Notes: a model not told the origin generated them from the sequence alone. DNA of 64,000 nt from Cryobacterium sp. HLT2-28 (GCF_004402495.1 NZ_SOFH01000029.1:186001-250000); one strand, 5' to 3'. Positions 36,946-46,320 are shown, counted from the stretch's first letter. A program made the numbers and translations.

Positions 36946-37991
36946 GCGACACGATCGTTTCGGCCGCGCACGCCGCACCGGCGTCGGGAACCGCAGTGAC
37001 CCCGGCCGGCCCGGAGACGGCCAGCCTGCCGATGACCAAGGCCCTGAACGCCGGGCTGCGCAAGGCGATGCAGGACAACCCGAAGGTGCTCCTGATGGGC
37101 GAGGACATCGGCCCGCTCGGCGGCGTCTTCCGGGTGACGGAGGGCCTGTACGCCGAATTCGGCGACAAGCGCGTGCTGGACACCCCGCTGGCGGAGTCCG
37201 GCATCATCGGCACCGCGATCGGCCTCGCGCTGCGCGGATTCCGCCCGGTCTGCGAGATCCAGTTCGACGGTTTCGTGTTCCCCGGCTTCGACCAGATCAC
37301 CAGCCAGCTCTCCCGGATGCGCAACCGGCACGAGGGACAGGTGATCATGCCCGTCGTGATCCGCATCCCCTACGGCGGCCACATCGGCTCGATCGAACAC
37401 CACCAGGAGAGCCCGGAGGCCTACTTCGCGCACACGCCGGGCCTGCGCGTGGTCAGCCCGTCCAACCCGCATGACGCCTACTGGATGATGCAGGAGGCCA
37501 TCGCCTCCGACGACCCGATCATCTTCTTCGAGCCCAAGAGCCGCTACTGGCCCAAGGGCGAGGTGAACCTGGGAACCAGCGGCGCCCCTCTCCACGCCAG
37601 CCGGGTTGTGCGCACCGGCACGGATGTCACCGTGCTCGGCCACGGCGCCATGGTCAGTGTGCTGCTCCAGGCCGCCGAGCTCGCCGCCGCGGAGGGCATC
37701 AGCATCGAGGTCATCGACCTCCGCTCGATCTCCCCCGTCGACTACGGGCCGATCCTCGCCTCGGTGGAGAAGACGGGCCACCTCGTCGTCGCCCAGGAGG
37801 CGCACGGCTTCGTCAGCGTCGGGTCGGAGATCGCCGCCACCGTGATGGAGAAGGCGTTCTACCTGCTCGAGGCCCCCGTGCTGCGCGTCTCCGGCTTCGA
37901 CACCCCGTTCCCGCCCGCCGCCGTGGAGACGCACTTCCTCCCCAGCCCGGACCGGGTGCTCGAGGCCGTCGACCGCGCCCTCGCCTACTGA
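36942..37991 (+). CDS. 2-oxoacid dehydrogenase E1 component, beta subunit
   Basis: A 349-residue transketolase-like subunit that completes E1. Typical segments are [57 protein letters not shown] and VPSN-like [18 protein letters not shown]. The C-terminal transketolase domain has [16 protein letters not shown] and [10 protein letters not shown]. Start overlaps the alpha subunit gene (ATGA), giving one-to-one coupling. Confidence 0.93.
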   Translation: MSDTIVSAAHAAPASGTAVTPAGPETASLPMTKALNAGLRKAMQDNPKVLLMGEDIGPLGGVFRVTEGLYAEFGDKRVLDTPLAESGIIGTAIGLALRGFRPVCEIQFDGFVFPGFDQITSQLSRMRNRHEGQVIMPVVIRIPYGGHIGSIEHHQESPEAYFAHTPGLRVVSPSNPHDAYWMMQEAIASDDPIIFFEPKSRYWPKGEVNLGTSGAPLHASRVVRTGTDVTVLGHGAMVSVLLQAAELAAAEGISIEVIDLRSISPVDYGPILASVEKTGHLVVAQEAHGFVSVGSEIAATVMEKAFYLLEAPVLRVSGFDTPFPPAAVETHFLPSPDRVLEAVDRALAY

Positions 37992-38040
37992 ATATGCCCT
38001 GCATGCTCCCCTCCCTCACCCATCGCAAGGAGCGCACTCC

Positions 38041-39435
38041 ATGAGCGTGTCGAAGTTCACACTGCCGGATGTCGGCGAGGGTCTCACCGAGGCCGAAATC
38101 GTCGAGTGGAAGGTGGCGCCGGGTGACACCGTCGCGATCAACCAGGTGCTGGTCGAGATCGAGACGGCCAAGTCCCTCGTCGAACTGCCCTCCCCCTACA
38201 TCGGCGTGGTCGGCGAGATCCTCGTCCAGCCCGGAACGACGGTCGACGTCGGGACCGTGATCATCACGATCGTCTCCGACTCCGCAGCCGATGCCGCGGC
38301 GTCCGCTCCCCCGGTCGCGCCCGGCGCCCCGGCAGATGCCACCGAGAACGAGCTGGCCGGCGCGGCAGCGGATGCCGGTTCCACCATCACCGACGAACCG
38401 GCCGAAATGCCCGGCGCCGTGCTCGTCGGCCGCGGCGCCACCGCCACCATGCCCACCAGGCGCAAGCGCCACGGCGGCACCCCCGTCGCCCACGAGTCGA
38501 TCGCGCCGCCGCCCGTCGCTGCCCCGCGGCTTGCGGCAGCGCCGCTCCCCCAGCTGCCCCGCGCGGCATCCGCCGGACCGGTCATCGCCAAGCCGCCCAT
38601 CCGCAAGCTCGCCAAGGACCTCGGCGTCGACCTCGCGCTGGTCGAGGCGACCGGCCCGGTCGGCGACGTGACCCGGGAGGACGTGCTGCGCGCCGCCACC
38701 CAGGCCAGCGTCTTCCGCAACATCCAGACGCCCGAGTGGCCGAGCGACCGCGAGGAGCACATCCCCGTCAAAGGCGTGCGCAAGGCCATCGCCCAGGCCA
38801 TGGTCTCCAGCGCGTTCAGCGCACCGCACGTGAGCCTGTTCGTCGACGTGGACGCCACCCGCACGATGGAATTCGTCAAACGGCTCAAGGCCTCCACCGA
38901 CTTCGCCGGCGTGCGGGTCTCCCCCATGCTGATCATGGCCAAGGCAATGATCTGGGCGGTGCGCCGCAATCCCACGGTCAACTCGATCTTCACCGACGAG
39001 GAGATCATCATCAAGCACTACGTCAACCTCGGCATCGCGGCGGCGACCCCGCGGGGCCTGATCGTGCCCAATGTGAAAGAGGCGCAGGACATGAGCCTGC
39101 TCGAGCTGGCGGGTGCGCTCGAGCGCCTCACGATGACCGCGCGCGACGGCAAGACCACCCCGGCGGACATGTCGGGCGGCACGATCACGATCACCAACAT
39201 CGGCGTGTTCGGGATGGACACGGGCACTCCCATCCTCAACTCAGGCGAGGCCGGCATCGTCGCCCTCGGCACGATCAAGCCCAAGCCGTGGGTCGTCGAC
39301 GGCGAGGTACGGGTGCGCCAGGTCACCACCATCGGGGCCAGCTTCGACCACCGGGTCGTCGACGGAGACGTCGCCAGCCGCTTCCTGGCCGACGTCGCGA
39401 GCATCATCGAGGAACCGGCCCTCCTCCTCGAATAA
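38041..39435 (+). CDS. 2-oxoacid dehydrogenase E2 (dihydrolipoamide acyltransferase)
   Basis: A 464-residue E2. One lipoyl domain lies at the N-terminus with the lipoylated lysine in [11 protein letters not shown]. An Ala/Pro-rich linker follows, then the peripheral subunit-binding domain ([21 protein letters not shown]). The acetyltransferase core ends in [19 protein letters not shown], which holds the catalytic His and Asp. Only one lipoyl domain, versus two or three in the main actinobacterial SucB/AceF, suits a branched-chain type complex. No E3 gene is adjacent. An AAGGAG RBS lies upstream. Confidence 0.93.
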   Translation: MSVSKFTLPDVGEGLTEAEIVEWKVAPGDTVAINQVLVEIETAKSLVELPSPYIGVVGEILVQPGTTVDVGTVIITIVSDSAADAAASAPPVAPGAPADATENELAGAAADAGSTITDEPAEMPGAVLVGRGATATMPTRRKRHGGTPVAHESIAPPPVAAPRLAAAPLPQLPRAASAGPVIAKPPIRKLAKDLGVDLALVEATGPVGDVTREDVLRAATQASVFRNIQTPEWPSDREEHIPVKGVRKAIAQAMVSSAFSAPHVSLFVDVDATRTMEFVKRLKASTDFAGVRVSPMLIMAKAMIWAVRRNPTVNSIFTDEEIIIKHYVNLGIAAATPRGLIVPNVKEAQDMSLLELAGALERLTMTARDGKTTPADMSGGTITITNIGVFGMDTGTPILNSGEAGIVALGTIKPKPWVVDGEVRVRQVTTIGASFDHRVVDGDVASRFLADVASIIEEPALLLE

Positions 39436-39450
39436 CGAGCCTGAACTTTG

Positions 39451-39501
39451 GGAAGCCTCACCTCACCAGCTTTTTAACGCCCTGGTGAGGTAAGGCTTTC
39501 C
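39451..39501. promoter_or_regulatory. Inverted repeat resembling paired DtxR/IdeR-type operators before the VIT gene
   Basis: GGAAGCCTCACCTCACCAG (39451-39469) and CTGGTGAGGTAAGGCTTTCC (39482-39501) form a near-perfect inverted repeat around a 12-bp AT-rich loop. Each arm contains AGGTnAGGCT, the core half of metal-sensing DtxR/IdeR/MntR boxes; over 19 positions I count about 12-13 matches to TTAGGTTAGGCTAACCTAA. It lies 40 bp before the metal transporter start, suiting iron or manganese control. It could also act as a terminator of the E2 gene. Confidence 0.5.
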
Positions 39502-39540
39502 ACGCTGGCGGCCTTCGATTCCGTGTGTTCTGATGTTCAC

Positions 39541-40299
39541 ATGACCTCCATCGCCCCCGCCAGAATCGCCCCGGTCACTCCCTCGGTCGACACCGCAGCC
39601 GACGACCGGAAGCCTGCCGAAGGCCATGCCGGCCGCCTGAACTGGCTCCGCGCCGGGGTGCTCGGCGCCAACGACGGCATCGTCTCCGTCGCAGCGCTCG
39701 TCGTCGGAGTCGCGGGGGCAACCCACTCGGCCGCCGCGATCGCCGCGGCCGGTACCGCCGGCCTCGTCGGCGGCGCCATCTCTATGGCCCTCGGGGAATA
39801 TGTCTCGGTGAGCAGCCAGAGCGACAGCCAGCGCACCCTCATCGCGCGCGAGAAGAGGGAACTCCTCGCCGATCCGGCCGGCGAGCTCGAGGAACTCGCC
39901 AGACTCTACGAAAACCAAGGCCTCGCCCCAGCCACCGCCCGGCAGGTCGCCGTGGAATTCACCACGATCGACCCCGTTCGGGCCCATCTTCTCGCGGAGC
40001 ACAACATTGCAGAGGACGACGTCGTGAGCGCCTGGCACGCCGCCTGGGTCTCCGCCATGGCCTTCACGCTCGGCGCGCTCCTGCCGTTCCTGGCGATCCT
40101 GCTGCTGCCGGAGACCGTGCGGGTCCCGGTGACCTTCGCCGCCGTCCTGATCGCGCTGGCCGCCCTCGGGGCGACGGGCGCCCACCTCGGCGGCAGCCCG
40201 AAACCCCGCGCGATCGCTCGGGTGGTCCTCGGCGGAGCCGCAGCCCTCTTCGTGACGTTTGCCATCGGCTCGCTCCTCGGCACGTCCGGCGTCGTCTAG
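39541..40299 (+). CDS. VIT1/CCC1 family iron/manganese transporter
   Basis: A 252-residue membrane protein of the vacuolar iron transporter family, which exports or sequesters Fe2+ and Mn2+. The first helix region LGANDGIVSVAALVVGVAGA and the GGAISMALGEYVSVSSQSD segment are strong family signatures. A soluble charged stretch (REKRELLADPAGELEELARLYENQGL) forms the metal-binding helical domain, and three more helices follow. An in-frame GTG six codons upstream is possible; the ATG begins the conventional N-terminus. An operator-like inverted repeat precedes it. Confidence 0.9.
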   Translation: MTSIAPARIAPVTPSVDTAADDRKPAEGHAGRLNWLRAGVLGANDGIVSVAALVVGVAGATHSAAAIAAAGTAGLVGGAISMALGEYVSVSSQSDSQRTLIAREKRELLADPAGELEELARLYENQGLAPATARQVAVEFTTIDPVRAHLLAEHNIAEDDVVSAWHAAWVSAMAFTLGALLPFLAILLLPETVRVPVTFAAVLIALAALGATGAHLGGSPKPRAIARVVLGGAAALFVTFAIGSLLGTSGVV

Positions 40300-40309
40300 G
40301 CCCGACGGC

Positions 40310-40640
40310 TCACCCCCCCCGGGCGGCCGTACGTTCCGCGCGAAAGATGGGGCTGACCGAAGCGCACGCCGCAACGACGGCTCCGGCGGCGAAGCCGGCG
40401 ATCGCAGGCAGGATTCCGACAGTAGCGCTCGCCCCGCCGGCGCCCAGGGTGGGCACTCCCGCAGCCCGATAGCTGAAGGCGAAGTACTAAGGGAGAGAGA
40501 CCGCGCCCTGGCGCCCTCGGGAGCGTCGGCGGCGGCCAGTCGAATCTCGCCGAGGAAGGCGCATCCGCGCCCGGCCCGCTGACAAGGGTGCCGCCCGTGA
40601 TGAGGACCAGGGACCGGTTGAACAGCTCAGAGTCAGGAGC
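40310..40640 (-). pseudogene. Possible remnant of an MFS transporter C-terminus
   Basis: Translating the minus strand toward the stop at 40310-40312 gives YFAFSYRAAGVPTLGAGGASA and then GILPAIAGFAAGAVVAACASV. These are two hydrophobic segments like the last helices of an MFS permease. Upstream, hydrophobic and charged pieces continue only in other frames, with no intact start. Together with odd composition across 40300-40860 this suggests a decayed gene. The call rests on pattern, not on a family motif. The rest of the roughly 600-bp gap shows nothing gene-like. Confidence 0.3.
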
Positions 40641-40864
40641 GTGATCGCAAGGGGGAGCGGCACGACCGCGACCGACCCGAGTATCAGTCGCGCACGACCC
40701 AGAACGAGTTGCGTTGCGGTGCTCGTGGCCAGCCGCCCCGGTCTCGAGGGCAACTGTGGCCGATGCGGACAATTGTGGCCCGCGCACGAGCAACAGTTGT
40801 CCGTAGCGGCAATAGTTGCGGCGCCGATCGTTGGGCGGGACGCGGCGCGCACACCTAATGGTTT

Positions 40865-40879
40865 TGACACTCATTATCA
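40865..40879. promoter_or_regulatory. Zur/Fur-like operator upstream of zinc uptake operon
   Basis: TGACACTCATTATCA is an imperfect palindrome matching the Fur/Zur family pattern TGAnAAT-n-ATTnTCA in most positions, followed by AATA. It lies about 20 bp before the GTG of the binding-protein gene, overlapping where the promoter must be. The regulator is probably the Fur-family gene at the end of this cluster. Confidence 0.7.
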
Positions 40880-40899
40880 ATAGGCATAACGTTGACGGT

Positions 40900-41916
40900 G
40901 TGACCACCTCGAAACTTGTCCTGCCAGCGATCCTGATCGCGGCCGCGCTCGCGCTCAGCGGATGCTCGGCAGCGACGTCCGGGTCGGCCGGCGGTTCCGG
41001 CGGCTCGTCGGGTGAACTGACGGTTGTTGCAACGACGACCCAGGTCGCCGATCTCACCCGCAACGTGGTGGGGGACACCAGCGGGGTCAGTCTGACCCAG
41101 CTGGTGCAGCCCAACCAGAGCGCCCACGCCTACGACCCCTCGGCCGCCGACCTCACCGCCCTCGGCCGCGCCGACGTGCTCGTGATCAACGGCGTCGGCC
41201 TCGAGGAATGGCTCACCGACGCGATCGACGCCTCCGGCTTCCGTGGAGTCACGATCGAGTCCGACACCGGCATCACCATCGCCGCGGATGCCGCGGGCAA
41301 CGATGAGACGGCGCCCCGCGGCGACGCCGCCCAGGAGAACGCCGGCGGGAACCCGCACATCTGGACCGACGTGGCCAACGCCGAGGCCATGGTGCGCACC
41401 ATCGAGACGGGGCTCGGCGCGGCCTCACCGCGCCACGCCGACGCGTTCGCCGCCAACGCGGCCGCCTACGGGGCCAAACTGGAAGAACTCGACGCGTGGA
41501 TCCGAGCCAATGTCGCCCAGGTCCCGGCCGGCCAGCGCCTGCTCGTGAGCAACCACGACGCCTTTGGCTACTTCACGACCGCCTACGGCATCACCTACGT
41601 CGGCAGCGTCATCCCGAGCTTCGACGACAACGCCGAGCCGAGCGCCGCCGCCATCGACCGGCTGGTCGCCGCCATCAAGGCCACCGGGGTGAAGGCGGTG
41701 TTCTCCGAGGCCTCGATCAACCCGAAGGCCGCGGACACCATCGCCACCCAGGCCGGCGTCGCCGTCTACTCCGGCGCGGACGCCCTCTACGGCGACTCCC
41801 TCGGCCCGGCCGGGAGCGACGGCGCCACCTACATCGCGTCCCAACTGCACAACGTGCGACTGATCCTCCGGTCGTGGGGCGTCACCCCCTCCGCGATCCC
41901 GGCCGACCTGCAATAG
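40900..41916 (+). CDS. znuA: Zinc/manganese ABC transporter substrate-binding lipoprotein (ZnuA-like)
   Basis: A 338-residue cluster A-I metal-binding protein. Signal peptide with lipobox LALSGC (Cys22) is followed by a Gly/Ser linker. Metal-ligand histidines are visible in QSAHAYDPS, NPHIWTD and NHDAFGYF, with a later Glu/Asp in FSEASINPK. There is no His-rich loop, so zinc versus manganese is not decided by the protein itself; the operator and Fur-family neighbour favour zinc. The GTG start puts the lipobox at the usual place. Longer frames run through the operator and are rejected. Confidence 0.9.
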   Translation: MTTSKLVLPAILIAAALALSGCSAATSGSAGGSGGSSGELTVVATTTQVADLTRNVVGDTSGVSLTQLVQPNQSAHAYDPSAADLTALGRADVLVINGVGLEEWLTDAIDASGFRGVTIESDTGITIAADAAGNDETAPRGDAAQENAGGNPHIWTDVANAEAMVRTIETGLGAASPRHADAFAANAAAYGAKLEELDAWIRANVAQVPAGQRLLVSNHDAFGYFTTAYGITYVGSVIPSFDDNAEPSAAAIDRLVAAIKATGVKAVFSEASINPKAADTIATQAGVAVYSGADALYGDSLGPAGSDGATYIASQLHNVRLILRSWGVTPSAIPADLQ

Positions 41917-41923
41917 TGGACTC

Positions 41924-42715
41924 GTGAACGAGAACGATTCTCAGCTGGGCGGGACGCCCACCGCCGCCCTCAGGGTGGCGGGCGCATCCTTCTCCTACGG
42001 GCAGAAGCCGGCCCTGGAAGACATCAGCTTCGCGCTGGCAGCCGGCGAGGCTGTGGCCCTGATCGGCCCCAACGGCTCCGGCAAGTCCACCCTGCTCAAG
42101 GGCATCCTCGGCCTGATCACCCGGGTCGCCGGCACCGTCGAGGTGCTCGGGGAGTCGCCGGCCCCGACCGGCACGATCGGCTATGTGCCGCAGACCGACG
42201 AGCTCGACCCCGAATTCCCGGTCACCCTCGGGCAGGTGGTGCTGATGGGCCGCTACCGCACGCTGGGCTGGCTCCGGTTGCCCGGCAAACGCGACCGTGC
42301 CCTGGCGGCGAAAGCGCTCGACGCCGTCGGTCTCGGCCACCTCGCGAAGACCCGTTTCGGCGAGCTCTCCGGCGGCCAGCAGCAACGGGGCCTGCTCGCC
42401 CGGGCCATCGCCTCCGGGCCGCGCCTGCTGCTGCTCGACGAACCGTTCAACGGCCTCGACCAGGAGAACCGGGCGGCGCTGGTCGACACGGTCAAACGGC
42501 TGAAGAGCGACGGCGTGGCCGTCCTCGTCTCCACCCACGACCTCGGACTTGCCCGCGAAGTCTGCGAAGACGTCCTCCTGCTCAACGGCAGCCAGGTGGC
42601 CTTCGGGCCGACGGAGCAGGTGCTGAGCCTGGAAAACGTGCAGCGCACGTTCAAGGCCGTCGGCGTCGAAATGGACGAGCACACCGTAGTCGTCCCCGGC
42701 CACACCGGTCACTGA
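41924..42715 (+). CDS. znuC: Zinc/manganese ABC transporter ATP-binding protein
   Basis: A 263-residue ATPase energising the metal importer. Walker A is [15 protein letters not shown], the Q-loop is [12 protein letters not shown], the ABC signature is [14 protein letters not shown], Walker B is [12 protein letters not shown] and the switch histidine lies in [15 protein letters not shown] start 7 bp after the binding-protein gene. Note the signature is slightly different from LSGGQ-x-QRV of most members (QQQRG), but all catalytic residues are present. Confidence 0.94.
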   Translation: MNENDSQLGGTPTAALRVAGASFSYGQKPALEDISFALAAGEAVALIGPNGSGKSTLLKGILGLITRVAGTVEVLGESPAPTGTIGYVPQTDELDPEFPVTLGQVVLMGRYRTLGWLRLPGKRDRALAAKALDAVGLGHLAKTRFGELSGGQQQRGLLARAIASGPRLLLLDEPFNGLDQENRAALVDTVKRLKSDGVAVLVSTHDLGLAREVCEDVLLLNGSQVAFGPTEQVLSLENVQRTFKAVGVEMDEHTVVVPGHTGH

Positions 42716-42716
42716 G

Positions 42717-43586
42717 TTGGACATCCCCGGCGCCCTGTTCGACGCGTTCACGCTGCCGTTCATGGCCCGCGCCCTCGTGCTCCTGCTCGTGCTCAGCCTG
42801 GTCGCCGGAGTGGTCGGGGTGCTCGTGAACCTTCGCGGACTCGAATTCATCAGCGACGGGCTCACCCATGCCGTCTTCCCCGGCATCGCCATCGGCTTCG
42901 TCTGGGGAGGCCGGGAAGGTCTCTTCGCCGGCGCCATGGTCGCCGCAGTGCTCACGGCCGTCGTGCTCGCCCTGATCGCGCGCCGGGCCGTGGCCATCGA
43001 CGCCGCGATCGCGATCGTCTTCACCGCCATGTTCAGCATCGGCGTCATCGTGGTGTCGCGGGAGACGAACTACGTCGGCCAGCTCGAACAGCTCTTGTTC
43101 GGGCGCCTCCTCACGGTGAGCCCGGTCGAGGTGATCCAGACCGTGGTCATTTGCGCGGCAGCGCTTTCCATTGTGGCCTTCACCCTCAAGGAACAGGTCT
43201 TCCGGGCGTTCGACCGCACCGGCTTCGCCGCGGTCGGCTTCCACCCGCTCCTCCTGGACGTGCTCCTCAACGTCGCGATCGCCCTCGTGGTGGTGGCCGC
43301 ATCGAGCGCCGTCGGGACGCTGCTCGTGCTGGCCGTGCTGATCGTCCCCGGTGCCGTGGCCCGGCTGGCCACGAACCGGCTCTGGCTGCTCTTCCCGATC
43401 GCTGCGACGGTCGCCGCCGTCGGAGCCTGGCTGGGGCTCACGCTGGGCTATGCGGCATCCGTCAGCGCCGGGATCGACCTGCCCAGCGGCGCGACCGTCG
43501 TGCTCGTGCTGGTGGCCGCGTACTTCCTCGCACTCGTGGGGCGGCTCGCCGTCGACCGGCTGAGACGTGCGCGGGTGGCCCGCTGA
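42717..43586 (+). CDS. znuB: Zinc/manganese ABC transporter permease 1
   Basis: A 289-residue membrane subunit of the ABC-3 family with about eight helices. [28 protein letters not shown] and [14 protein letters not shown] are the family marks. It starts with TTG one base after the ATPase stop and has no visible RBS, so it depends on coupled translation. Overlap with the next permease gene by one base (TGATG). Confidence 0.9.
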   Translation: MDIPGALFDAFTLPFMARALVLLLVLSLVAGVVGVLVNLRGLEFISDGLTHAVFPGIAIGFVWGGREGLFAGAMVAAVLTAVVLALIARRAVAIDAAIAIVFTAMFSIGVIVVSRETNYVGQLEQLLFGRLLTVSPVEVIQTVVICAAALSIVAFTLKEQVFRAFDRTGFAAVGFHPLLLDVLLNVAIALVVVAASSAVGTLLVLAVLIVPGAVARLATNRLWLLFPIAATVAAVGAWLGLTLGYAASVSAGIDLPSGATVVLVLVAAYFLALVGRLAVDRLRRARVAR

Positions 43587-44392
43587 TGGGCTACTTCGAG
43601 AAGGCACTGCTGGCCGCCGCGGTGATCGGGGCGCTCTGCGGACTGGTCGGCGCGCTGGTCATCCTGCGCCGGCGCACCTTCTTCGCCCAGGCCCTGACTC
43701 ACGCGACCTTTCCCGGCGCGGTGGCGGCGGCCGTCCTCGGACTGAGTATTCCGTTGGGGGCATTTCTTGCCAGCATCGCGATCGTGGGCGTGATGACGCT
43801 GATCGGACGGGTGCGCCGGCAGGGGAGCCAGGTCGCCTCCGGGATCGTGCTGACCGCCGGTTTCGCGTTCGGGGTGCTCCTGCAATCGCTGAACCCCGCC
43901 CTGCCGGTGCACGTCGACTCCTTCCTGGTCGGGTCGATCCTCACCGTGACGACGGCGGATGTCGCGCTGGCCGGCGGGGTGCTCGTGGTCGCCGTGCTCG
44001 TCGTCGTCTTCCTCGGCAAGGAGATCCTGTTCTCGACCTTCGATCGCACCGGATACCGGGCGGCGGGCTACCGGGAATGGCCGATCGAGCTCCTCAGCCT
44101 CGCGCTGATCACCGCGACCGTCGTCACGGCCATGCCGGCCGTCGGCGCCATTCTCGCCATCGCGCTGATCGCGGCGCCGGCCGCCGCGGCACGCCTGCTG
44201 GCCCGCACGACGACACAGATCTTCCTTGCCGCCCCGGTGCTCGGCGCCGTCGCCGGCATCAGCGGGGTGCTGCTGTCCCGAGGGCTGGATATCGCGGCCG
44301 GGCCCGCCATCGCCCTCACCGCCGCCGCGTTCTTCCTTGCCGCCCTCGGTGTGCGCTCCCTCGGCCGGGCGCGGTTACGGTTGAGACCATGA
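43586..44392 (+). CDS. znuB: Zinc/manganese ABC transporter permease 2
   Basis: A second ABC-3 family permease of 268 residues, about eight helices, containing LVILRRRTFFAQALTHATFPGAVAA and ALIAAPAAAARLL. It probably forms a heterodimer with the preceding permease. The ATG overlaps that gene's stop by one base. Two permease genes in tandem are common in actinobacterial zinc importers. The Fur-family regulator follows 10 bp later. Confidence 0.9.
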   Translation: MGYFEKALLAAAVIGALCGLVGALVILRRRTFFAQALTHATFPGAVAAAVLGLSIPLGAFLASIAIVGVMTLIGRVRRQGSQVASGIVLTAGFAFGVLLQSLNPALPVHVDSFLVGSILTVTTADVALAGGVLVVAVLVVVFLGKEILFSTFDRTGYRAAGYREWPIELLSLALITATVVTAMPAVGAILAIALIAAPAAAARLLARTTTQIFLAAPVLGAVAGISGVLLSRGLDIAAGPAIALTAAAFFLAALGVRSLGRARLRLRP

Positions 44393-44402
44393 GGTTGAGA
44401 CC

Positions 44403-44801
44403 GTGAAGCGAAACACCTGGCAGCGGGAGGCCGTGCGCACGGCACTCGGCGACACCGAGGGCTTCGTGAGCGCCCAGGGCCTGCATTCCCGGCTGCACTC
44501 CACCGGGTCGCCGATCGGCCTCGCCACGGTCTACCGGGCCCTGGCCGACCTGGCCCTCGAGGGCGAGGCCGACTCCCTGCAGTCCCCGGAGGGGGAGAGC
44601 CTGTACCGCGCGTGCAGCACCACCGACCATCACCACCACCTGATCTGCCGCCGGTGCGGCCTCACGATCGAAATCGAAGTGGATGCCGTCGAGAACTGGG
44701 CGACGAACGTGGCCGCCGAGCACGGCTTCAGCCAGGCGGCGCACGTGATCGACATCTTCGGAGTCTGCGCCGCCTGCACCGCGGCATCCGTCACCGCCTG
44801 A
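44403..44801 (+). CDS. zur: Fur-family transcriptional regulator, probably Zur
   Basis: A 132-residue winged-helix metalloregulator: N-terminal DNA-binding domain with LATVYRALADLALEGEAD, then the dimerisation domain with the metal-binding TTDHHHHLICRRCG and a second cysteine pair in GVCAACTAA (structural zinc). The four cysteines and the histidine run are typical of Fur/Zur. Position at the end of the metal uptake operon, with an operator-like palindrome upstream, indicates zinc-dependent repression. GTG start. Confidence 0.88.
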   Translation: MKRNTWQREAVRTALGDTEGFVSAQGLHSRLHSTGSPIGLATVYRALADLALEGEADSLQSPEGESLYRACSTTDHHHHLICRRCGLTIEIEVDAVENWATNVAAEHGFSQAAHVIDIFGVCAACTAASVTA

Positions 44802-44973
44802 CCTGTCGTCGTCCTGAACCGGGCCACCCGGCCCGGGAGCGGCACCGGTTTGCGGATCGGCGGCCATGCCCGTAGTGTTGGACGTTGCTGCGCATATCTG
44901 TGCGTGCACTGCCGTGTCACGGGCTCCCGGTTCACCGGGAATCGCCTGCGTTTCGGCCGACAAGAGATCTTGG

Positions 44974-44991
44974 GAAGGGCATTCGCCCTTC
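44974..44991 (+). other. Short hairpin in the rpmB leader
   Basis: GAAGGGC and GCCCTTC pair around an ATT loop region 8-10 bases before the rpmB ribosome-binding site. It could influence ribosomal-protein autoregulation, but this is speculative. Confidence 0.3.
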
Positions 44992-45008
44992 GGTATTGGA
45001 GGAGAACC

Positions 45009-45245
45009 ATGGCAGCTACCTGCCAGGTGACCGGAGCCGTTCCCGGCTTTGGACACAACATTTCGCACTCGCACCGACGCACCAAGCGTCGCTTCGACCC
45101 GAACGTTCAGACCAAAAAGTACTACGTACCGTCGCTTCGCCGCAACGTGACCCTGACCCTCTCGGTCAAGGGCATCAAGGTAATCGATGCTCGTGGCATC
45201 GAGTCGGTCGTCAAGGACCTTCTCGCCCGTGGGGAGAAAATCTAA
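45009..45245 (+). CDS. rpmB: 50S ribosomal protein L28, zinc-free (C-minus) form
   Basis: A 78-residue L28 ([32 protein letters not shown]). It has only one cysteine, so the zinc-ribbon cysteine pairs of the C-plus form are missing, and it carries the VSLxSKGIKVID-type C-terminus of zinc-independent paralogues. AGGAGGAG precedes the ATG. First gene of rpmB-rpmG-rpsN. This set replaces zinc-containing versions under zinc starvation in other actinobacteria, but no Zur box was found upstream here. Confidence 0.93.
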   Translation: MAATCQVTGAVPGFGHNISHSHRRTKRRFDPNVQTKKYYVPSLRRNVTLTLSVKGIKVIDARGIESVVKDLLARGEKI

Positions 45246-45412
45246 TGGCCAAGCAGCATGACGTCCGCCCGATCATCAAGCTTCGTTCGACGGCCGGAAC
45301 CGGTTACACCTATGTGACCAAGAAGAACCGCCGCAACGACCCCGACCGTCTCGTGCTCAAGAAGTACGACCCCGTAGTGCGCAAGCACGTTGACTTCCGT
45401 GAGGAGCGCTAA
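45245..45412 (+). CDS. rpmG: 50S ribosomal protein L33, zinc-free form
   Basis: A 55-residue L33 ([20 protein letters not shown]) without any cysteine, so it is the zinc-independent type. It ends HVDFREER as in known paralogues. The ATG overlaps the rpmB stop by one base and the S14 gene begins 2 bp later, giving tight coupling in the alternative-ribosomal-protein operon. Confidence 0.95.
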   Translation: MAKQHDVRPIIKLRSTAGTGYTYVTKKNRRNDPDRLVLKKYDPVVRKHVDFREER

Positions 45413-45414
45413 AA

Positions 45415-45720
45415 ATGGCGAAGAAGAGCATGATTGCCAAGAACAACCAGCGCAAGGTTATCGTCGAGCGCTACGCGGCGAAGCGCCTTGAACTGAAGAA
45501 GGCCCTCGTTGACCCGGCCGGTACCGACGAGTCGCGTGAAGCGGCACGCCTCGGCCTGCAGAAGCTGCCCCGCAACGCGTCGCCGGTTCGCCTGCGCAAC
45601 CGCGACGCGGTTGACGGCCGTCCCCGCGGACACCTCAGCAAGTTCGGGATCTCGCGCGTTCGTTTCCGCGACATGGCTCACCGGGGCGAACTGCCCGGGA
45701 TCACCAAGTCCAGCTGGTAA
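45415..45720 (+). CDS. rpsN: 30S ribosomal protein S14, long zinc-free form
   Basis: A 101-residue S14 of the long cysteine-free type ([21 protein letters not shown]). The zinc-binding 61-residue version usually sits in the spc operon elsewhere. The C-terminus [20 protein letters not shown] is the normal S14 end. Last gene of the rpmB operon, followed by a good terminator. Confidence 0.95.
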   Translation: MAKKSMIAKNNQRKVIVERYAAKRLELKKALVDPAGTDESREAARLGLQKLPRNASPVRLRNRDAVDGRPRGHLSKFGISRVRFRDMAHRGELPGITKSSW

Positions 45721-45762
45721 TACCGCCTGATTCCGGTTCGAGACCCAGGTTTTGAACAGTGA

Positions 45763-45797
45763 AGGGGATGTCGACTTCGGTCGGCATCCCCTTTGTT
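45763..45797 (+). terminator. Intrinsic terminator of the rpmB-rpmG-rpsN operon
   Basis: AAGGGGATGTCGAC and GTCGGCATCCCCTT pair with a TTCG tetraloop, and TGTTTT follows. Its core resembles the terminator of the hup gene 0.5 kb downstream. Confidence 0.88.
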
Positions 45798-45987
45798 TTG
45801 CGCGGAGAGCGCAAAATGAGCCGCTTCCGGGGGTGAATGCGTCTCAAAACGCCGTAAATCCGCGGTTTTTCGCGGAACTCTGTTAGATTCAACGCGGTCG
45901 AACCGACCGACGGGGTCGCTCTCAGGGCGTCGCCCGCATTTACGTGAAAACCTGTTTTTACAGACAAAGGTCCGAGGAGGACACTCA

Positions 45988-46275
45988 ATGGCTGACAAGT
46001 CGCTGAACAAGACCGAGCTCGTTGCCAAGGTTGCCGCAGACTCTGGCCAGAGCCAGGCTGCCGTCGACGGCGTTCTGAACGCTTTCTTCGCAACCCTCGC
46101 CGACACCGTTGCAAACGACGGCAAGGTCACGATCCCGGGTTGGCTCGGAGTCGAGCGCACCGCTACCGCAGCGCGCACGGGCCGCAACCCGCAGACCGGT
46201 GAAGAGATCGCCATCGCCGCGGGCCACCGTGTCAAGCTGACCGCAGGCAGCAAGCTGAAGGCCGCCGCAAAGTAG
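45988..46275 (+). CDS. hup: DNA-binding protein HU
   Basis: A 95-residue nucleoid protein. It starts MADKSLNKTELVAKVAADSG, has the DNA-intercalating arm RTATAARTGRNPQTGEEI, and a short Lys/Ala-ended tail (LKAAAK). It lacks the long Lys/Ala-rich C-terminal extension of mycobacterial HupB. AGGAGG precedes the ATG by about seven bases. It stands alone with its own terminator. A TTAGAT element about 100 bp upstream may be its -10. Confidence 0.96.
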   Translation: MADKSLNKTELVAKVAADSGQSQAAVDGVLNAFFATLADTVANDGKVTIPGWLGVERTATAARTGRNPQTGEEIAIAAGHRVKLTAGSKLKAAAK

Positions 46276-46288
46276 TCTCGCTTTCGTG

Positions 46289-46320
46289 CAGGGGGCGTCG
46301 ACTTCGGTCGACGCCCCCTG
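46289..46320 (+). terminator. Intrinsic terminator of hup
   Basis: CAGGGGGCGTCGAC and GTCGACGCCCCCTG pair perfectly around a TTCG tetraloop, followed by TGTTTAA. A very stable hairpin with a modest T-tract. Confidence 0.88.

Noticed and set aside
44802..45008. A Zur box before the zinc-free rpmB operon
   Set aside because: Searched by eye for TGAnAATnATTnTCA-like palindromes; none was found.
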